Shown here in pieces: positions 53,628-64,000 of a stretch of 64,000 nucleotides of DNA. The DNA is from Rhodotorula mucilaginosa (Eukaryota > Basidiomycota > Microbotryomycetes > Sporidiobolales > Sporidiobolaceae). Location: NCBI GenBank assembly GCA_034406715.1, contig CP137869.1, positions 992,001 to 1,056,000 of the forward strand, read 5' to 3'. The position numbers were made by a program, and so were the translations under genes. Each line of letters begins with the position of its first letter. The stretch's first letter is position 1. The notes under the pieces were generated by a model. That model had not been told where the DNA came from. It worked only from the letters and a program-made list of their open reading frames with translations, and searched no databases.

Positions 53628-54939
53628 ACGTACCGTACGGCTTTTTCAGTTCACGTCGGAGGCGGACCCCTTGTAGAGTGTTCCGTCTCCCCTCAATAGG
53701 TCTCTGCAGCCCAAAATGTCATCTGTTTCTATCCAAAGCGGGTGCTTCGTTGGGCAGGCCGAGAGAATTGCACAGAACAAGTAATCAATGACGTTGTAAA
53801 AGACGGCAGCTATTATTCTGCGGCTCCACCTTCTCCAGCCTCTCGTCACCTCTGCGTGCACATCTGCAAAGAGCAGGAACTCACGACGCTACCGACAAGG
53901 CCTTCCTCGACTCGACAGCTTCGCGCGTCGACTTCGCTGCAACTTGCTCTCGTCGGCGGACGCTCCGGATCTCCGTCACTTCGGCATTCGCAAGCAGATC
54001 AACTCTGATGGTCAACGAGGGCTATGCTGGACGTACGGGTCACTCGCTGGGCTCCGCTGCTTATCGTATCGCCTCCGCCTGGTTCCGTCCCCCGGCGTGT
54101 CATCCTGCCGAGCCTGGGAACGATTCCGCAGGACCTAGGATTGCGCCTGTCCGCCTGCGCACGGAAATACTGCTGCTATTGAATGACGGCAAGCTCAAGT
54201 CTATCTGCTACAGGTGAGAAGTCCGAGGCGATCGTCTGCCGAGGGATTCGAGCAAAGACCGCAAAGTGCTGCTGCGCGATTCAACAGGACCTGCGTCTTA
54301 CCGCTGCGGACTAATCGTGTGCTGGCTCGAGCATTCGACTAACTTTTGCCAAAGCTTTCTCTCACAGTGTCAAGATTCAGGTCTGGACCCCTTTCGGGGA
54401 GACGGCTGGTGGGCCGCGTCACTGCCTCGTCCGCGACGCATCAAGCCGCGAAACGCGACGACGCTTCGCTGAGCACTCCTGCCTTCACACAGACACCAGA
54501 AATCGCGATGCTCTATTCGATAATCACGCTGGCGCAAAGATGCGTGCGAGTACTCCACGAAGAATCTCCTCAGGACGCTCCCGTGCCTCAGGCGGTTTTC
54601 GCCCGAATTGGTCCTGCACCGCTTGCTGCGCTCCAACGACTTTCGCTCGCCCAACTAGGGTGAGAGATCGACGCCGAGGAGCTCAACGCGTTGCATGCTG
54701 CGTTTGCTGCTGAACATACTACGGATTCCCGCGGCGTCAGGACGGTCAGCGGAGCGAGAGTCGGCGGCATCGGTTTCTTGCGGATAAACTCTGTCCTTGG
54801 ACGTCCGTACGCTGTCGAGCCCAGTAGCCGTAAGAGTACGACTATTGCGGCTCGGCCATTCTCTGGCGCCGCCGAGCGCGGGCTTCGTCGCACCGCCGCG
54901 GCTCGTGAGCACGCCCAAAGCGCGCTTCCAGACGAGAAT
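53628..54939. other. Gene-poor region downstream of ATP1
   Basis: Contains several short open frames on the plus strand (around 53950-54217 and 54346-54663) that I do not recognise and cannot splice into a convincing gene. It could be a decayed gene or just 3' sequence. No ATP1 similarity is seen here by eye. Confidence 0.4.
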
Positions 54940-55568
54940 CGCCTCGGAGGCGATGCCATGCTGCAAGAGCGAAGCGCCAGCACAGCTTGCATGTGAACCC
55001 GCGCGCAAGAGCTGGAGCAGAAGTCGAGGCGTTCCGTTCCTTCTCGGTTCTCCGACCGCTTGCTGCTCCTCTCGCTGCGCCTGCGGGTCTCCCCGTTTCG
55101 CACCTCAACACGCAAACTACTCTATACCTGCCTGCAAACGAGAAACTGACCGAACCCTTCGACTCGGATTCCGACACGCGCAGGTCATGAAGGCCGTCGC
55201 CGGTTCGCTCAAGCTGTACCTCGCCCAGTACCGTGACGTTGCCGCGTTCGCCCAGTTCGGTTCGGACCTCGACGCTTCGACCCGCTTCTTGCTCAACCGT
55301 GGAAGTCGTCTCACTGAGCTCCTCAAGCAGGGCCAGGCAAGTCTTGGCGATTTTTTTTCTCTTCTCCCGACCTTGTCAAGTTGGGCTGTTTCGCTGACCG
55401 CCACTGCGCCCGCCTTTCCCCCGACAACAGTACCAGCCCCTTGCTATCGAGATCCATACGTCGACGATCCACGTCTCTCTCCCTTTAGTCTCCGAGACCG
55501 GCGATGTCGAGCCCAAGCTTGCCCTTTGGCCCTCCTTTGCTGACCCCTTTTTACCTCTCCCCTCTTTT
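54940..55568 (+). pseudogene. Partial direct copy of ATP1 (half an intron, two exons and the intron between them)
   Basis: Positions 52555-53070 and 54940-55455 are identical over 516 nt with a constant offset of 2385. The block covers 244 nt of an ATP1 intron, the VMKAVAG...LLKQGQ exon, the GC-AG intron and the YQPLAIEI exon. Beyond that point similarity continues to about 55568, but with eight base changes in the first 80 nt, including the first base of the next donor (gtacgt in ATP1, atacgt here). The copy has no start, no P-loop and no end, and cannot make an alpha subunit. It lies in the same direction, about 1.3 kb after the ATP1 stop. Confidence 0.92.
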
Positions 55569-55972
55569 TCCTCTCACCTCTCCTTCTCCTTGCCTCTTAC
55601 CGCATGTTGTCCTCGTCGACGCTCTTTTCCTCCGGTAGAGTGTACATCGGAAGCTTTGCTACGGCTCGCACGAGCATGCTAGTGCGCGCGAGTGCGCGGA
55701 CCTCTTCGGCGGCAACTCCGAGGAGAGCGAGGCGTTGCAACAAACTCTGCAATCTCTCGGGCTGATGCTTTCCTGACTCTATGAGAGTTTACTGCGAGAG
55801 TTCTGGACGCTAGCCTCGTATATTGCGACGCCTTGAGGTCGAGGTGGGCTTCAATCCTGAGACTGCGTCCTGCGCTAGCTCCTCTCTCCCTTCTCTCTTC
55901 TTGCCCTCTCACCCCGAACGGCTCTCCCGCCTGTACCACTGACTCGGAGCGGTTCTACCTCCCAAAAACGAC
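55569..55972. other. Intergenic: promoter of the first MYND gene
   Basis: About 400 bases, pyrimidine-rich at both ends. The ttctctcttcttgccctctcac stretch before 55915 is probably the start-site region of the MYND gene. No other gene is seen. Confidence 0.5.
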
Positions 55973-56877
55973 ATGCCTGGCCCCGGTTTCGGCCCGTGCG
56001 AGGTGTGCGGCGTGGAGACGAACAAACGTTGTTCCGCTTGCGTTCAGGTCGGCATCGAGCTCTTCTTCTGCTCGAGTGAGCATCAGAAGCTCGTAAGTCG
56101 AGAGCGCAGGACTCTCTGGGCCCGAGCAGCGACCGGCCTGACTGACACTGCGAGCCTACGCCCTGCAGGTTTGGAAAGCTCACAAGATCTCGTGCGGACA
56201 CGGTACTTCGACCAGCCACAAACCCTTCGCAGTTCCGCCTTTGAGCAAGGACGAGATGGCCAGCGTCAACCAGCGCTACACGAAGCCGTTCATCACTCAA
56301 TTCGGGATGACAACTCTGCAAAGCGACTTGACCTCGCTGTCCGGTTTGCCTCCAATCGTATGTCCACAGTGTTCTATCGATGCGGTTCGAGTACCACCTT
56401 CCCTGACACTCTTCTTTACGCACGCAGGTCCATCTCGGTCGCCTCGAAGGCCCGGTCGAGGGCGACCCGATTATGCGCTGGAAGGCCTGGATCGTCGCCG
56501 CCTGTCGCGCCTCTGACCAGTGGAGGGTCATGACCAGCTCCGGATTTGAAGGTTCAGACAGCAGGAGCCATGTGCTCAGGACCTACAGCACCTTTATCTG
56601 TCTCGTCTATCAGTGCCTGAAGCAAGACAAGCAGTTGCCGCACGACCCGACGACGATTCCTGGACATACTTTCCTCTCTCACAAGCTCTTGATCCTCAGC
56701 AAGCTCATCGAGCTCGACATGACCGGCAACCCGGAACATTGCCGCAATTACCGCACGGCGAGGGGTCGCTTGCAGGAGTGGATCAAGAACGGCATGTTGA
56801 GCGACAACCCGCACTTCAAGGCGGCGTTCCGCCACCTCGAGTTGCCGAGGAACGTGGACGAGGCCGGCGGTGAATGA
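55973..56877 (+). CDS. MYND zinc-finger protein (first of a convergent pair)
   Basis: Start MPGPGFGPCEVCG. Three exons. The N-terminal MYND finger is complete: CEVCGVETNKRCSAC, then LFFCSSEHQKLVWKAHKISCG, giving the C-x2-C, C-x2-C, C-x3-H, H-x3-C spacing. The MYND is split by an intron right after HQKL. The remainder (about 210 aa) is helical, with PPLSKDEMASVNQRY, IMRWKAWIVAACRAS, STFICLVYQCLK, GHTFLSHKLLILSKLIELDM and a C-terminal GRLQEWIKNGMLSDNP. MYND fingers bind proline-rich peptides; there is no SET domain. I do not recognise the helical part. A second gene of the same design lies convergently 460 bp away. Confidence 0.8.
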
Positions 56878-57339
56878 GGATTCGCTTGGCAGCTTCCTTT
56901 GTGTGAGACGGCGTGTCGTAGCCTTCTATCGCTTGTTGAAGTTCAGTCGAGATCATGATTCTTACTTTACGGCGGCGCGATCGAGCGATCGTCTGTCCGT
57001 CATTCGGAGCAGGTTGCATCTGAATATCAGTGGCTATCACTGTGCCTTAGTTGAGGATTTCTGCAACAGAAACCGGCGAGCTCAGCGTCGCCAGCGAAAA
57101 ACGGCTGCTGCTTGGGAAGGTCAACTTGGCGAGAAATTTGCGCTGTGCGCTGTGGCGCTCGAGGTTTAAAACGATAAAACTCGAGCTTGCGCACCCTGTA
57201 GACCCTCGCAAGTACGCGGAATGCCACGCGTGCCTTCACTTGAAATCAATGGGAAGCCACCTCTGCCGATCGGAGGAAACAAGCTTACAAACCGCACCAA
57301 GCTGGAGTTCAAGCGCTAACTACATCTCGCGTCGATTCG
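56878..57339. other. Intergenic between the two convergent MYND genes
   Basis: About 460 bases of 3' sequence shared by two convergent genes. No further coding signal. Confidence 0.5.
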
Positions 57340-58330
57340 CTACCTCGCCGGCGGATCGATCCAGCGGCGCTGCATGTCAAAGAGACTGTCGAGAGTCATG
57401 GTCTCCTGGTCGAGCATAAGGTGGAACAGGAAGCGGGCTGCCGTCAAGCCTTCGCCCGCGATTCCAAGGCCGGCCTCGGTCATACAGTCGTGCTCAAACG
57501 CCCTGCAGGCACCTCGACTCCTTTCGAGTCCCTTTGCGCGATCGTCGGCGACGTGGACTTGCTGAACGGCCGCCATCAAGATGATGACTCGGTGCATGAA
57601 GCTCGAGTACCACGGCGCCGGGAACGGAGTTCCAATGACGAACTGCTCCGCAAAGGCCCTGGCAAGGTTCATGAGGTCGCAGCTCGCGATAGTGATGCCG
57701 GCGGGCGACTGCAGCTTGCGGCACATCTCGAAGCCGCGGATGTCATTGAGAGCGGCTTGAGACACCAACGGACTGAACGGGTGCGGGTGGCCGTGGGTGA
57801 AGTCCCGAAGGTGTTGCTGCGTAGCACATGCACGATGGTCAGATCGGAACCCTGTCGATCGCGCGGTCGAGCACCGACGCTCACCGGAACATGCGATTCC
57901 GTGCACGTGTTGCGCGTGACATCCCACAGATACTCGTTCAGGCTCTGCATCTTGCCAAAGTACCGGATCTTGACGTAGCGGTTCGCGAGCGCTTCGTCGT
58001 ATTCCTCGCGAGACAACCACGGCCAGGGCGCCGGATGCAGCGACTTGCCGCAGACGCGCTTGTGAGCGTACCAGACCTGTGCGCGCCACCACCGCCATGT
58101 CGCGGCGAGTCAGCTCTTTGTTCGACCAGAGCGCACACCCTGAGTACTCGCTCCGGAGATGGATCTCCGAGACAGCCTGCGAGAAGACGAACACGCACCG
58201 TCGCCTGGCACTCCTCGCTGCAGAAAAAGAGTTCGAGCTTCCCGCCCTTGTGGAAGCACTTGCTGCAGCGCCTGGTCGCGTCGACTCCACAGACCACGCA
58301 GCTGTGCGTTTCCTCGCCGCGGCTGCTCAT
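57340..58330 (-). CDS. MYND zinc-finger protein (second of a convergent pair)
   Basis: Start MSSRGEETHSCVVCG at 58330. Three exons. MYND finger: CVVCGVDATRRCSKC, LFFCSEECQATVWYAHKRVCG, again split by an intron inside the finger (GTGCGT donor after ECQAT). The body has PWPWLSREEYDEALANRYV, KMQSLNEYLWDV, then HPHPFSPLVSQAALNDIRGF, SCDLMNLARAFAEQFV, YSSFMHRVIILMAAVQQVHV, RAFEHDCMTEAGLGIAG and LFHLMLDQETMTLDSLFDM. The finger and intron placement resemble the neighbouring plus-strand MYND gene, suggesting an inverted duplicate or members of an expanded family. The helical bodies have diverged. Function unknown. Confidence 0.78.
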
Positions 58331-58851
58331 CGCAAGGTCGTCAAAAGCGGCGCTTTTCGTGCGCGGCGGAGGCAAAGGGGAAGGCGAAGACGCGGGCAAG
58401 CTTCGCACCACAGCGGACGGTCTGCGGGTAGTCTGTGCTCGCCGCAGGGTACTCGATTTGTACAGAGCACTAGAGCAGAGTCCGGTCCGGAGGCGAGACG
58501 TGGTGAAGGAAGGGAAAAGGAAGCAATGCTTCCGTCGCTGCGCCTCGCTCAACCGCCTTTTGTGAAGCTCGTTGCGAATATTCGCCGGGCTGACATTGGC
58601 CTTCAACAGCATTCGCATGAGATCATACCAGATTAGAAGTGCACGAATCCGGGCCACGACCGACGCTCTGCAACCTTTTCGCACAAGCAGTCATCTGCGT
58701 ATGAGCAGCAGTCATCTGCGTATGAGCGGGTTACGGGTAGGATGTAGACAATACAGGTAGAACGACATACACCCCCTGAGGAACTAGGCACCACATCTGC
58801 CCTTTTATCACAGCACATATATCGGAAGGGAAGGCGGAAGGAAGGGGAGAA
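58331..58851. other. Intergenic: promoter of second MYND gene / 3' region of MBP1-like gene
   Basis: About 520 bases. A short direct repeat tcatctgcgtatgagc occurs twice (58690 and 58708). Nothing else is seen. Confidence 0.5.
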
Positions 58852-61613
58852 TCATGCTAGTGAGCCTTCCTTGACGCGGCTGAGAAAGCTGGCGACGCGC
58901 GGGAGGTCCATTGCGGAAGGGTCACTGTTGGTCGAGGGGGGGAAAAGTATCAAGCCGTCAGTGGCGATGCAGAGAAGGGCGGGAAGGAACGAACGCACGA
59001 TTCGAGTGACCGGACGAGGCCTTCGAGCATGTCGTCGACGTTTTCCTCCTCGACGCCGCAGCAGCCCGCCACAATCTTGCGCAACTTGCGTTCCTTCTCT
59101 GCGTTCCCGCCTTCAAGCTTCTCCAGCCTCTGCTGCATGAGCCCTTCGACGCGTTCGTACCACGCCTGCAGCCGCAACAGGTGGACGAGCGCTTCGCCCG
59201 AGACTTGGTCGCCGGTCGTTTCGGGCACGGCCGGATCAGCGTCAAACTCGATCGAGATACCGGGAGGGAGGTTGCTGAGGGTACTGGCGGGGCCGCGGTA
59301 CTTGAAACTCGGTCCGGCGAGCTGAGAGGCGGGAGAACCGTCGAGTTCTGTCCGCCCCGTCCAGTCGAACGCGTCCTCCTCTTCGACGGCACGAGCCAAG
59401 TTGTCAATACTCTGCTCGAGCTGGTCCGCTCGTGCCGCTTCCCGTCGCCAATGCGCGAGCGAAGCGCGCTTCTCTGCCAGTTCCCGAGCGAGCGCCTGGG
59501 CCTGAGCCTTCTTCGCGTCCAGCTCGGCCGTCTTGGACGACAACTCGCCGGCAAAGGCGCCCGAGAGCGACTCGAGCGTGCTCGACAGCGAGCTAAGCAC
59601 GTCCTGGGAAGCCTGAACCGGGGCAGATGCCTCGACCGCGGCGTCTGGGGTCTTGAGCGCATTGAGCGTTTCCTCGGCGGCATTGATGGTGAGCTCCTAG
59701 AACGGGGCACGGAGGGCGGGGTCAGGTTCAGAGACTCAGGACTCCAGCCTGGAGGAAGCATCTTACCGGATCGTCGAGGCCATAGTCGGTTGGCCGCAAT
59801 CCGAGCTTGTTCGCAATGTGCTTGTCCGCCTCCACGTCGAGAAGTATCCGGACGAGCGCGCGGCTCCCGATCCGGGCAGCAATGTTGAGCGCCGTATCGC
59901 CGTGCAGATCTCGCGCGTCGACCAAGTCTCGGAAGCGGCCGCTGTCGTGCGTCGCAACGTATTCGAGAATCGTCTCGAGGTAGTACCGCGCGCTTGCGGC
60001 TCGGCCGGCCACGCCCGCGACGAGCGCAATATGATGCAGGACGGATCGACCCATCTCGTCGACCGTGCGTAATGAAGGTCCGAGCACCTCGAGCAAGCGC
60101 AGGAACGAATCCTGGTCCGAGTTGTTGGTGACGAGGACGGCGCGGATCAACGGCGTCTCGCCGACGTTGTTGCCGCGGTGCATGTCGGCTCCGTAGCTCA
60201 CGAGAGCGCGCACGAGCGAGATCCGAGCGAGCGCCGAAGCCCAGTGCAGCGCCGTGTGCTTGTTCTCGTCGATCGGCACGTCCGGGTCGACTTGGAGATC
60301 GGGCGGAAAGACGCTGCCGAGGTCGACGACGGGAGGAGACGCAGCTCCATCCTGGTCGTGGTGCGCGGGGTCCTCATCCATCGAAAAGATCGACTTGAGC
60401 GCAGACCGTTGCCGCTCGATTGCCGGCGAGTCCATCGCGGCGGTGTCGTACGTCGAAGGGGTCGAGAACTTGAGCGTCGTTCGGAAGTTGCTCGGCGGGG
60501 GCACGGCTGCCTCGGGAACACCATTGACGAGTGACGGGCCCGCGTCCGACGCCGAGCCAAAGCCGTTGCTGCCACTGCCGCCGCTCGCCGAGAGGCCGTT
60601 CGTCAACTCCATCCGCGCCCGCTTGATATCGTCCTGGTCGAGCGCCTCGCCCGCTCGCTTGTAACCGGCTGTCGACATCGGCGGAGGCATCAAGTTCGGG
60701 TCGTCGTGCCCCGAGCTAGACATCAAGCCTTGCTCGCGCGCCTGTTGTAAAATGGCATTCGCGTCCTGCGGCATAATCTGCTGCTGGTGGTGTTGGTGGT
60801 GAAGTTGCTGCTGCTGCTGCTGTTGTTGCTGCTGATGTGCGAGTTGCTGTTGTTGCTGCTGCTGCTGTTGTTGTTGTTGCTGCTGTTGCTGGTGGGCGAA
60901 TTGCTGCTGTTTTTGCTGGTGATGGGATTGCGAGCCGGACTGCATCGGTGGCGGTGGTGGAAGCTGACCGCCTAGCGCAGGCGCGTACGTCTCGACCAAA
61001 TTCGACTGCGTCTGACCTTCGGCGAGCGCGACTGGCGGTGGAGGAGCGGTGTAGTCAAAGAGGGGAGCCAGGAGATGCGAGACGCCGAACGCGTTGGCGA
61101 GTTCGACCGCACGCTCGAACGGGATCCTGAGGCGGGCGCGGCAAAAGGTCAGCCGGCCCTCTCGACAGGTTCAGACGCACGAAGAGACTCACCAAGTGCC
61201 CTGATACCGACCATACCCTCCCTGCACCTTTTCATGCACGCCCTGCGCAATGTCCTTCTCGAGGATCTTTGTCCGCTTGCCCTTTTCGACTCCCGCCACC
61301 TTCAAGATCTGAGTCGCGTTCAACCAGCTGTCCTGCCTTCGTCGCATGACGCCGATTCCTCGCACCATCATCTCGTACACCGGCACGGACGAGTAGACGG
61401 CCAGGCTGCGAGAGGCGCAATCGGTCAGCTCCTCTTGTCGGCAAGGAAGCGGCTTCACCGGAGCTGAGCCACGCACTAGATGTACGGATTGCCTTGAACA
61501 CTGTGAGGTGAGTAAACCGGCGTCAGCGCTGCCACCAAAGAGGAAAGTAGAGTCGAATCCTGGGCGACTCACTTTGGATTCGGGAAACTCATCCCCTGGT
61601 CGTACTGCGACAT
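58852..61613 (-). CDS. MBP1: APSES transcription factor of MBF type (Mbp1/Res-like): DNA-binding domain, polyQ, ankyrin repeats
   Basis: DNA-binding subunit of a G1/S regulator that binds ACGCGT boxes. Two tiny first exons ([14 protein letters not shown], then VQGNPYIY) join to [23 protein letters not shown]. The APSES domain continues [45 protein letters not shown] Pro- and Gln-rich linker with long CAG/CAA runs follows, then [19 protein letters not shown]. Ankyrin repeats: [50 protein letters not shown] and [23 protein letters not shown] coiled coil ([22 protein letters not shown]) and a conserved helical end are present. The last exon after GAATC gives [24 protein letters not shown] and stops at 58852. 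An ACGCGT box lies in its own upstream region. Confidence 0.92.
60785..60915 (-). repeat. Polyglutamine-coding CAG/CAA repeat in the MBP1-like gene
   Basis: On the plus strand, ctg/ttg triplets (with gtg for His) run for about 130 nt, encoding several glutamine blocks separated by LAHQ and HH. It probably varies in length between strains. Confidence 0.85.
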
Positions 61614-62334
61614 CTCGCGCGAGCCTGTCGGCGCCGTTTAGGGTCACGAGGAGCTTTCAGAGTTCAGATCCAGACAGAGCTGTATGAGCAAGTGCGTAGC
61701 CGTCAGCATTCGGTTGCTTCCGGATCGAGCGAAGGGGATTGCTGACGGACGCGGAGAACAATCGAGTCCGCGCGGATGACACCCGGTCGATAGACGGCCT
61801 CCAGTCGACTTGTCGGGAGGGTGGAACTGAGCCTGCCGTTGCTTCGCTGCGGCGATGTAGAGTTGCCGGGGGTGTGGATCGGACCAGCAGATGTGACGAG
61901 CTGCTGCGGGGGCGAGGTCCGGTGTCAGCTCTCAGCGCCATTGCAGGCCGTCTCTACGCTCGTCGTCCGAGTTCGTGTATGTGCACCACATCCCAGCTGC
62001 GCCCGCACGTGGTCGGGTGGCTTCGCGCGCGTACGCGTGTCGGCGGGGTTTTTCTCGAGGAGGCTGTCGGCGCGGTCTGTCCTCCTCCCCAGTACGCGCC
62101 CGAGAGACGAACGCGGTACGTACAGGTCAAACAAGCGCTCCGGAGTGTGTCTGGAGCGTGCACGTGCTCGCTGCGTGCCGTGGTCAAGCAGGACGAGGGC
62201 GGGGTTGGACGCGTCGAGCCAGGTCGGCGGCGAAAGCGCGATGAGATGGCGGTGCGAAAAAAAGACAGGGGGAAGCACGCTCACAGTCCGTTGAGCACTT
62301 GAGTCTATAGCACGTTCAGAATTTGCACACCCGA
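61614..62334. other. Intergenic: promoter of MBP1-like gene / 3' region of membrane gene
   Basis: About 720 bases between two minus-strand genes. It has an ACGCGT box at 62033-62038. Open frames here show no recognisable domain. Confidence 0.5.
62033..62038. promoter_or_regulatory. ACGCGT (MCB-like) box upstream of MBP1-like gene
   Basis: Perfect MluI box about 420 bp before the MBP1-like start codon. It could allow self-regulation; inference only. Confidence 0.35.
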
Positions 62335-63681
62335 CTACTGATCCTTTTTCGACTCGTCGTCCGCCGTGACCGCGGTGGCGCCCCCTTCCTGCTGCTGCTG
62401 CAACCGCTGCTCCCGCCTCGCCTTTTCAAACTTGATCTCGGCGTCCGCTGCCGCCTCACGACGACCTTCCCGGACCGCGAGTCCGATCGAGACGCTCGCG
62501 GCGACTCCTACGAGCGGCGTCATGGCGATGAGGGCGAGCAGGATCTGCCACGAGACGCGCTCGATCGGCCGGACGCTGTGCGGCGACCTCGACGACCAGA
62601 CGAGGTACGTCAACGCCGAGACGGATGTGAAGATGACGTCCCACGAGATGCTCGCTTGAGCCGGGTGGGAGGTCAAGACGGCCCATTGGGAGAGGTAGAA
62701 CTCGGGGAGGCGTTCGAGGATAAAGTCGAGCGAGAGCGCCTTGCCCTGCGAGAAGAGCTGCATCGCGACGGGGATCTGGAACCGCATCGCAATGAAGGCA
62801 TAGTTGAGGTACAGCCGCGAGAGTCGAGGTCGGGTCGGCTTGTCGAGCTGGGCCACGGCCGGTACGAACGGGAGCAAGATGACCGCGTGCATCGCGACCA
62901 GGTTGGGCAAGAAGCGCCAGGTGCCGATTGTTTGCGGGACAAAGACGGTGCTCGCTGTCGCGATCAGGATCGCCGCGAGCGTGCCGTACGTCGTCTGCGC
63001 CTGGGTCTTGTGGATCGGAGCCAGGGTGCCCTTCGCGGCGTGCATCGCGGCGGCCGAGACGACCGCGGCAAAGAAGAGCGACTGCGCGACGCTGACCGCG
63101 ACGAGTTGGCCGAGGAGCATGAACGCCCACTGGCGCTTGACGCCAAACTTGTGGCCTGCATTGGGAACAACAGGAGGTCAGCATTCGAAACGCGAAAGGA
63201 CATTCGCGGCGAGAGGACGGAGACCAACCTTCAGTAGCCATGAGGAGGGTCAGAGGTCCGACGGTCCACTGGCACAGCTGCTGCGACCACCACCACCTCT
63301 CGGCGCCGTCGCACACGTATTCCCACGCCTCTTGAAACAGCGAGACGTCGGCGAGCCACTGTGCGCTCGTGTACAACGCCGCCGGAGTCGCGTGTCGAGT
63401 TGCTGTGTTCATCAAGTCCGCAAGATAGTCAGCATCGGGATCGTGGTTGAGTAGCGGGAACACGACGGGAGGGCAGACGAACCGGAATCGGTAAAGCTCT
63501 TTTGGAAGAACAAGATCATGTGATACCACGTCAGGGCCAAGCCTCCCGCGGCCATGCTCAGGAATGCGACCGTCGTCGGAGTCATTCTGCGTTTGAAGAC
63601 GACGGGGAGCACTTTCGACAAGGTTGCGCCGATGGTGACGGCGTACCCGGCGAGCGGGAGGTGCTGCACCGAGAGGGACAT
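62335..63681 (-). CDS. Unknown fungal multi-pass membrane protein
   Basis: Start MSLSVQHLPLAGYAVTIGATL at 63681 (an upstream in-frame ATG at 63741 would add 20 residues). The first exon has two hydrophobic helices ending LALTWYHMILFFQKSF. A middle exon reads TRHATPAALYTSAQWLADVSLF, EAWEYVCDGAERWWWSQQL and WTVGPLTLLMATE. The last exon, after GHKFGVKRQWAFMLLGQL, carries further helices (VSVAQSLFFAAVVSAAAM, YGTLAAILIATASTVF, LVAMHAVILLPFVPAV, WQILLALIAMTPLVGVAAS) and ends in a charged cytosolic tail with EIKFEKARREQRLQQ and KKDQ. About eight to nine helices. The aromatic WYHM and RWWWSQQL blocks look like family signatures, but I do not know the family. Confidence 0.7.
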
Positions 63682-64000
63682 GTCGCGCTGGCGGGTTCGT
63701 GGGCAAGGGGGTCGTACGCTGCGGTAGTTGAATAATAGCATGAGCCAACCGAGGCTGTGCTACTCGGGACAGCCGCGTGCTCCTACTCACCTTGGGGTTG
63801 AGATGGACGCTGCAGAACGTGCCGGGAGAAGGTCGAATCGGAGGTCGGTCCGAGTGACACTGTGTGGCCTTGCTGCTCCTCGAGGCAGAGTTCTCAGACG
63901 CTCGCTATTAGCAGGGTAGATGCAGTTGGCAGACGAGAGCACGAGTACGGTCGCCGATTTGAATTTCATCAGCTGGAAATGAGCCGATTTCGCGGCACGT
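63682..64000. other. Right edge: promoter of the membrane-protein gene
   Basis: About 320 bases to the window end. No gene can be supported. Small open frames on both strands have no recognisable content. Confidence 0.45.

Noticed and set aside
54000-54120. GRTGHSLGSAAYR motif recalling a tyrosine-recombinase box (Crypton-like)
   Set aside because: Only one short motif, with no other catalytic box, no partner exons and no element ends. Too weak to call a mobile element.
54797-55543. 248-codon open frame containing ATP1-like sequence
   Set aside because: It reads across intron and exon sequence of the partial ATP1 copy and joins it to unrelated DNA; not a gene.
60785-60915. Triplet array considered as CRISPR or satellite
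   Set aside because: It is a glutamine-codon run inside the APSES gene, with no spacer structure.

Overview
This window looks like nuclear DNA of a basidiomycete yeast, most likely a red yeast of the Rhodotorula/Rhodosporidium/Sporobolomyces type (Pucciniomycotina). The DNA is GC-rich. Genes are dense on both strands and cut by many short introns, mostly 50-100 nt, with GTGAGT/GTGCGT/GTACGT donors and CTGAC or CTAAC branch-like motifs close to the acceptor. The proteins are fungal housekeeping proteins with long low-complexity tails. The species is inferred, not proven. I saw no rRNA, tRNA, CRISPR array or intact mobile element.

Layout, left to right. 0-5 kb: the N-terminal part of a Gly/Pro/His-rich protein (possibly CCR4), ATP10 (ATP synthase assembly) and ADE2 (purine synthesis). 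5-16.5 kb: a long disordered protein with a candidate SANTA domain (KNL2/Mis18BP1-like), EXO1 nuclease, and ABP1 (actin patch). 16.7-24 kb: a BRPF/NTO1-type chromatin reader and an O-fucosyltransferase-like type II membrane protein. 24.5-32.5 kb: NCE101, mitochondrial AsnRS, HMG-CoA synthase (ERG13) and O-mannosyltransferase PMT4. 32.7-38 kb: a multi-pass membrane protein, an allophanate-hydrolase-like amidase and an inositol-monophosphatase-like enzyme. 38-46.5 kb: MUS81 and RAD9 (convergent DNA-damage genes) and a DUF1640/MCUR1-like mitochondrial protein. 46.9-53.6 kb: a DEAD-box helicase and ATP1. 53.6-55.9 kb: a gene-poor stretch holding a partial copy of ATP1. 56-64 kb: two convergent MYND zinc-finger genes, an MBP1-type APSES factor and a multi-pass membrane protein.

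Themes. Three genome-maintenance genes (EXO1, MUS81, RAD9) share the window with an MBF-type regulator, and the EXO1, MUS81 and MBP1 upstream regions each hold a perfect ACGCGT box. Two ATP-synthase genes (ATP1, ATP10) and several other mitochondrial genes are present. Three divergent gene pairs share very short promoters (about 90-115 bp). The most interesting leads are the SANTA-domain candidate, a ubiquitin-interacting motif inside MUS81, acidic/aromatic motifs in the RAD9 tail, the mosaic ATP1 partial duplication, GC-AG introns in ATP1 and probably MUS81, and a pair of related MYND genes. Exon borders were read by eye from splice motifs and protein-family continuity. Where a border is uncertain, the entry says so.
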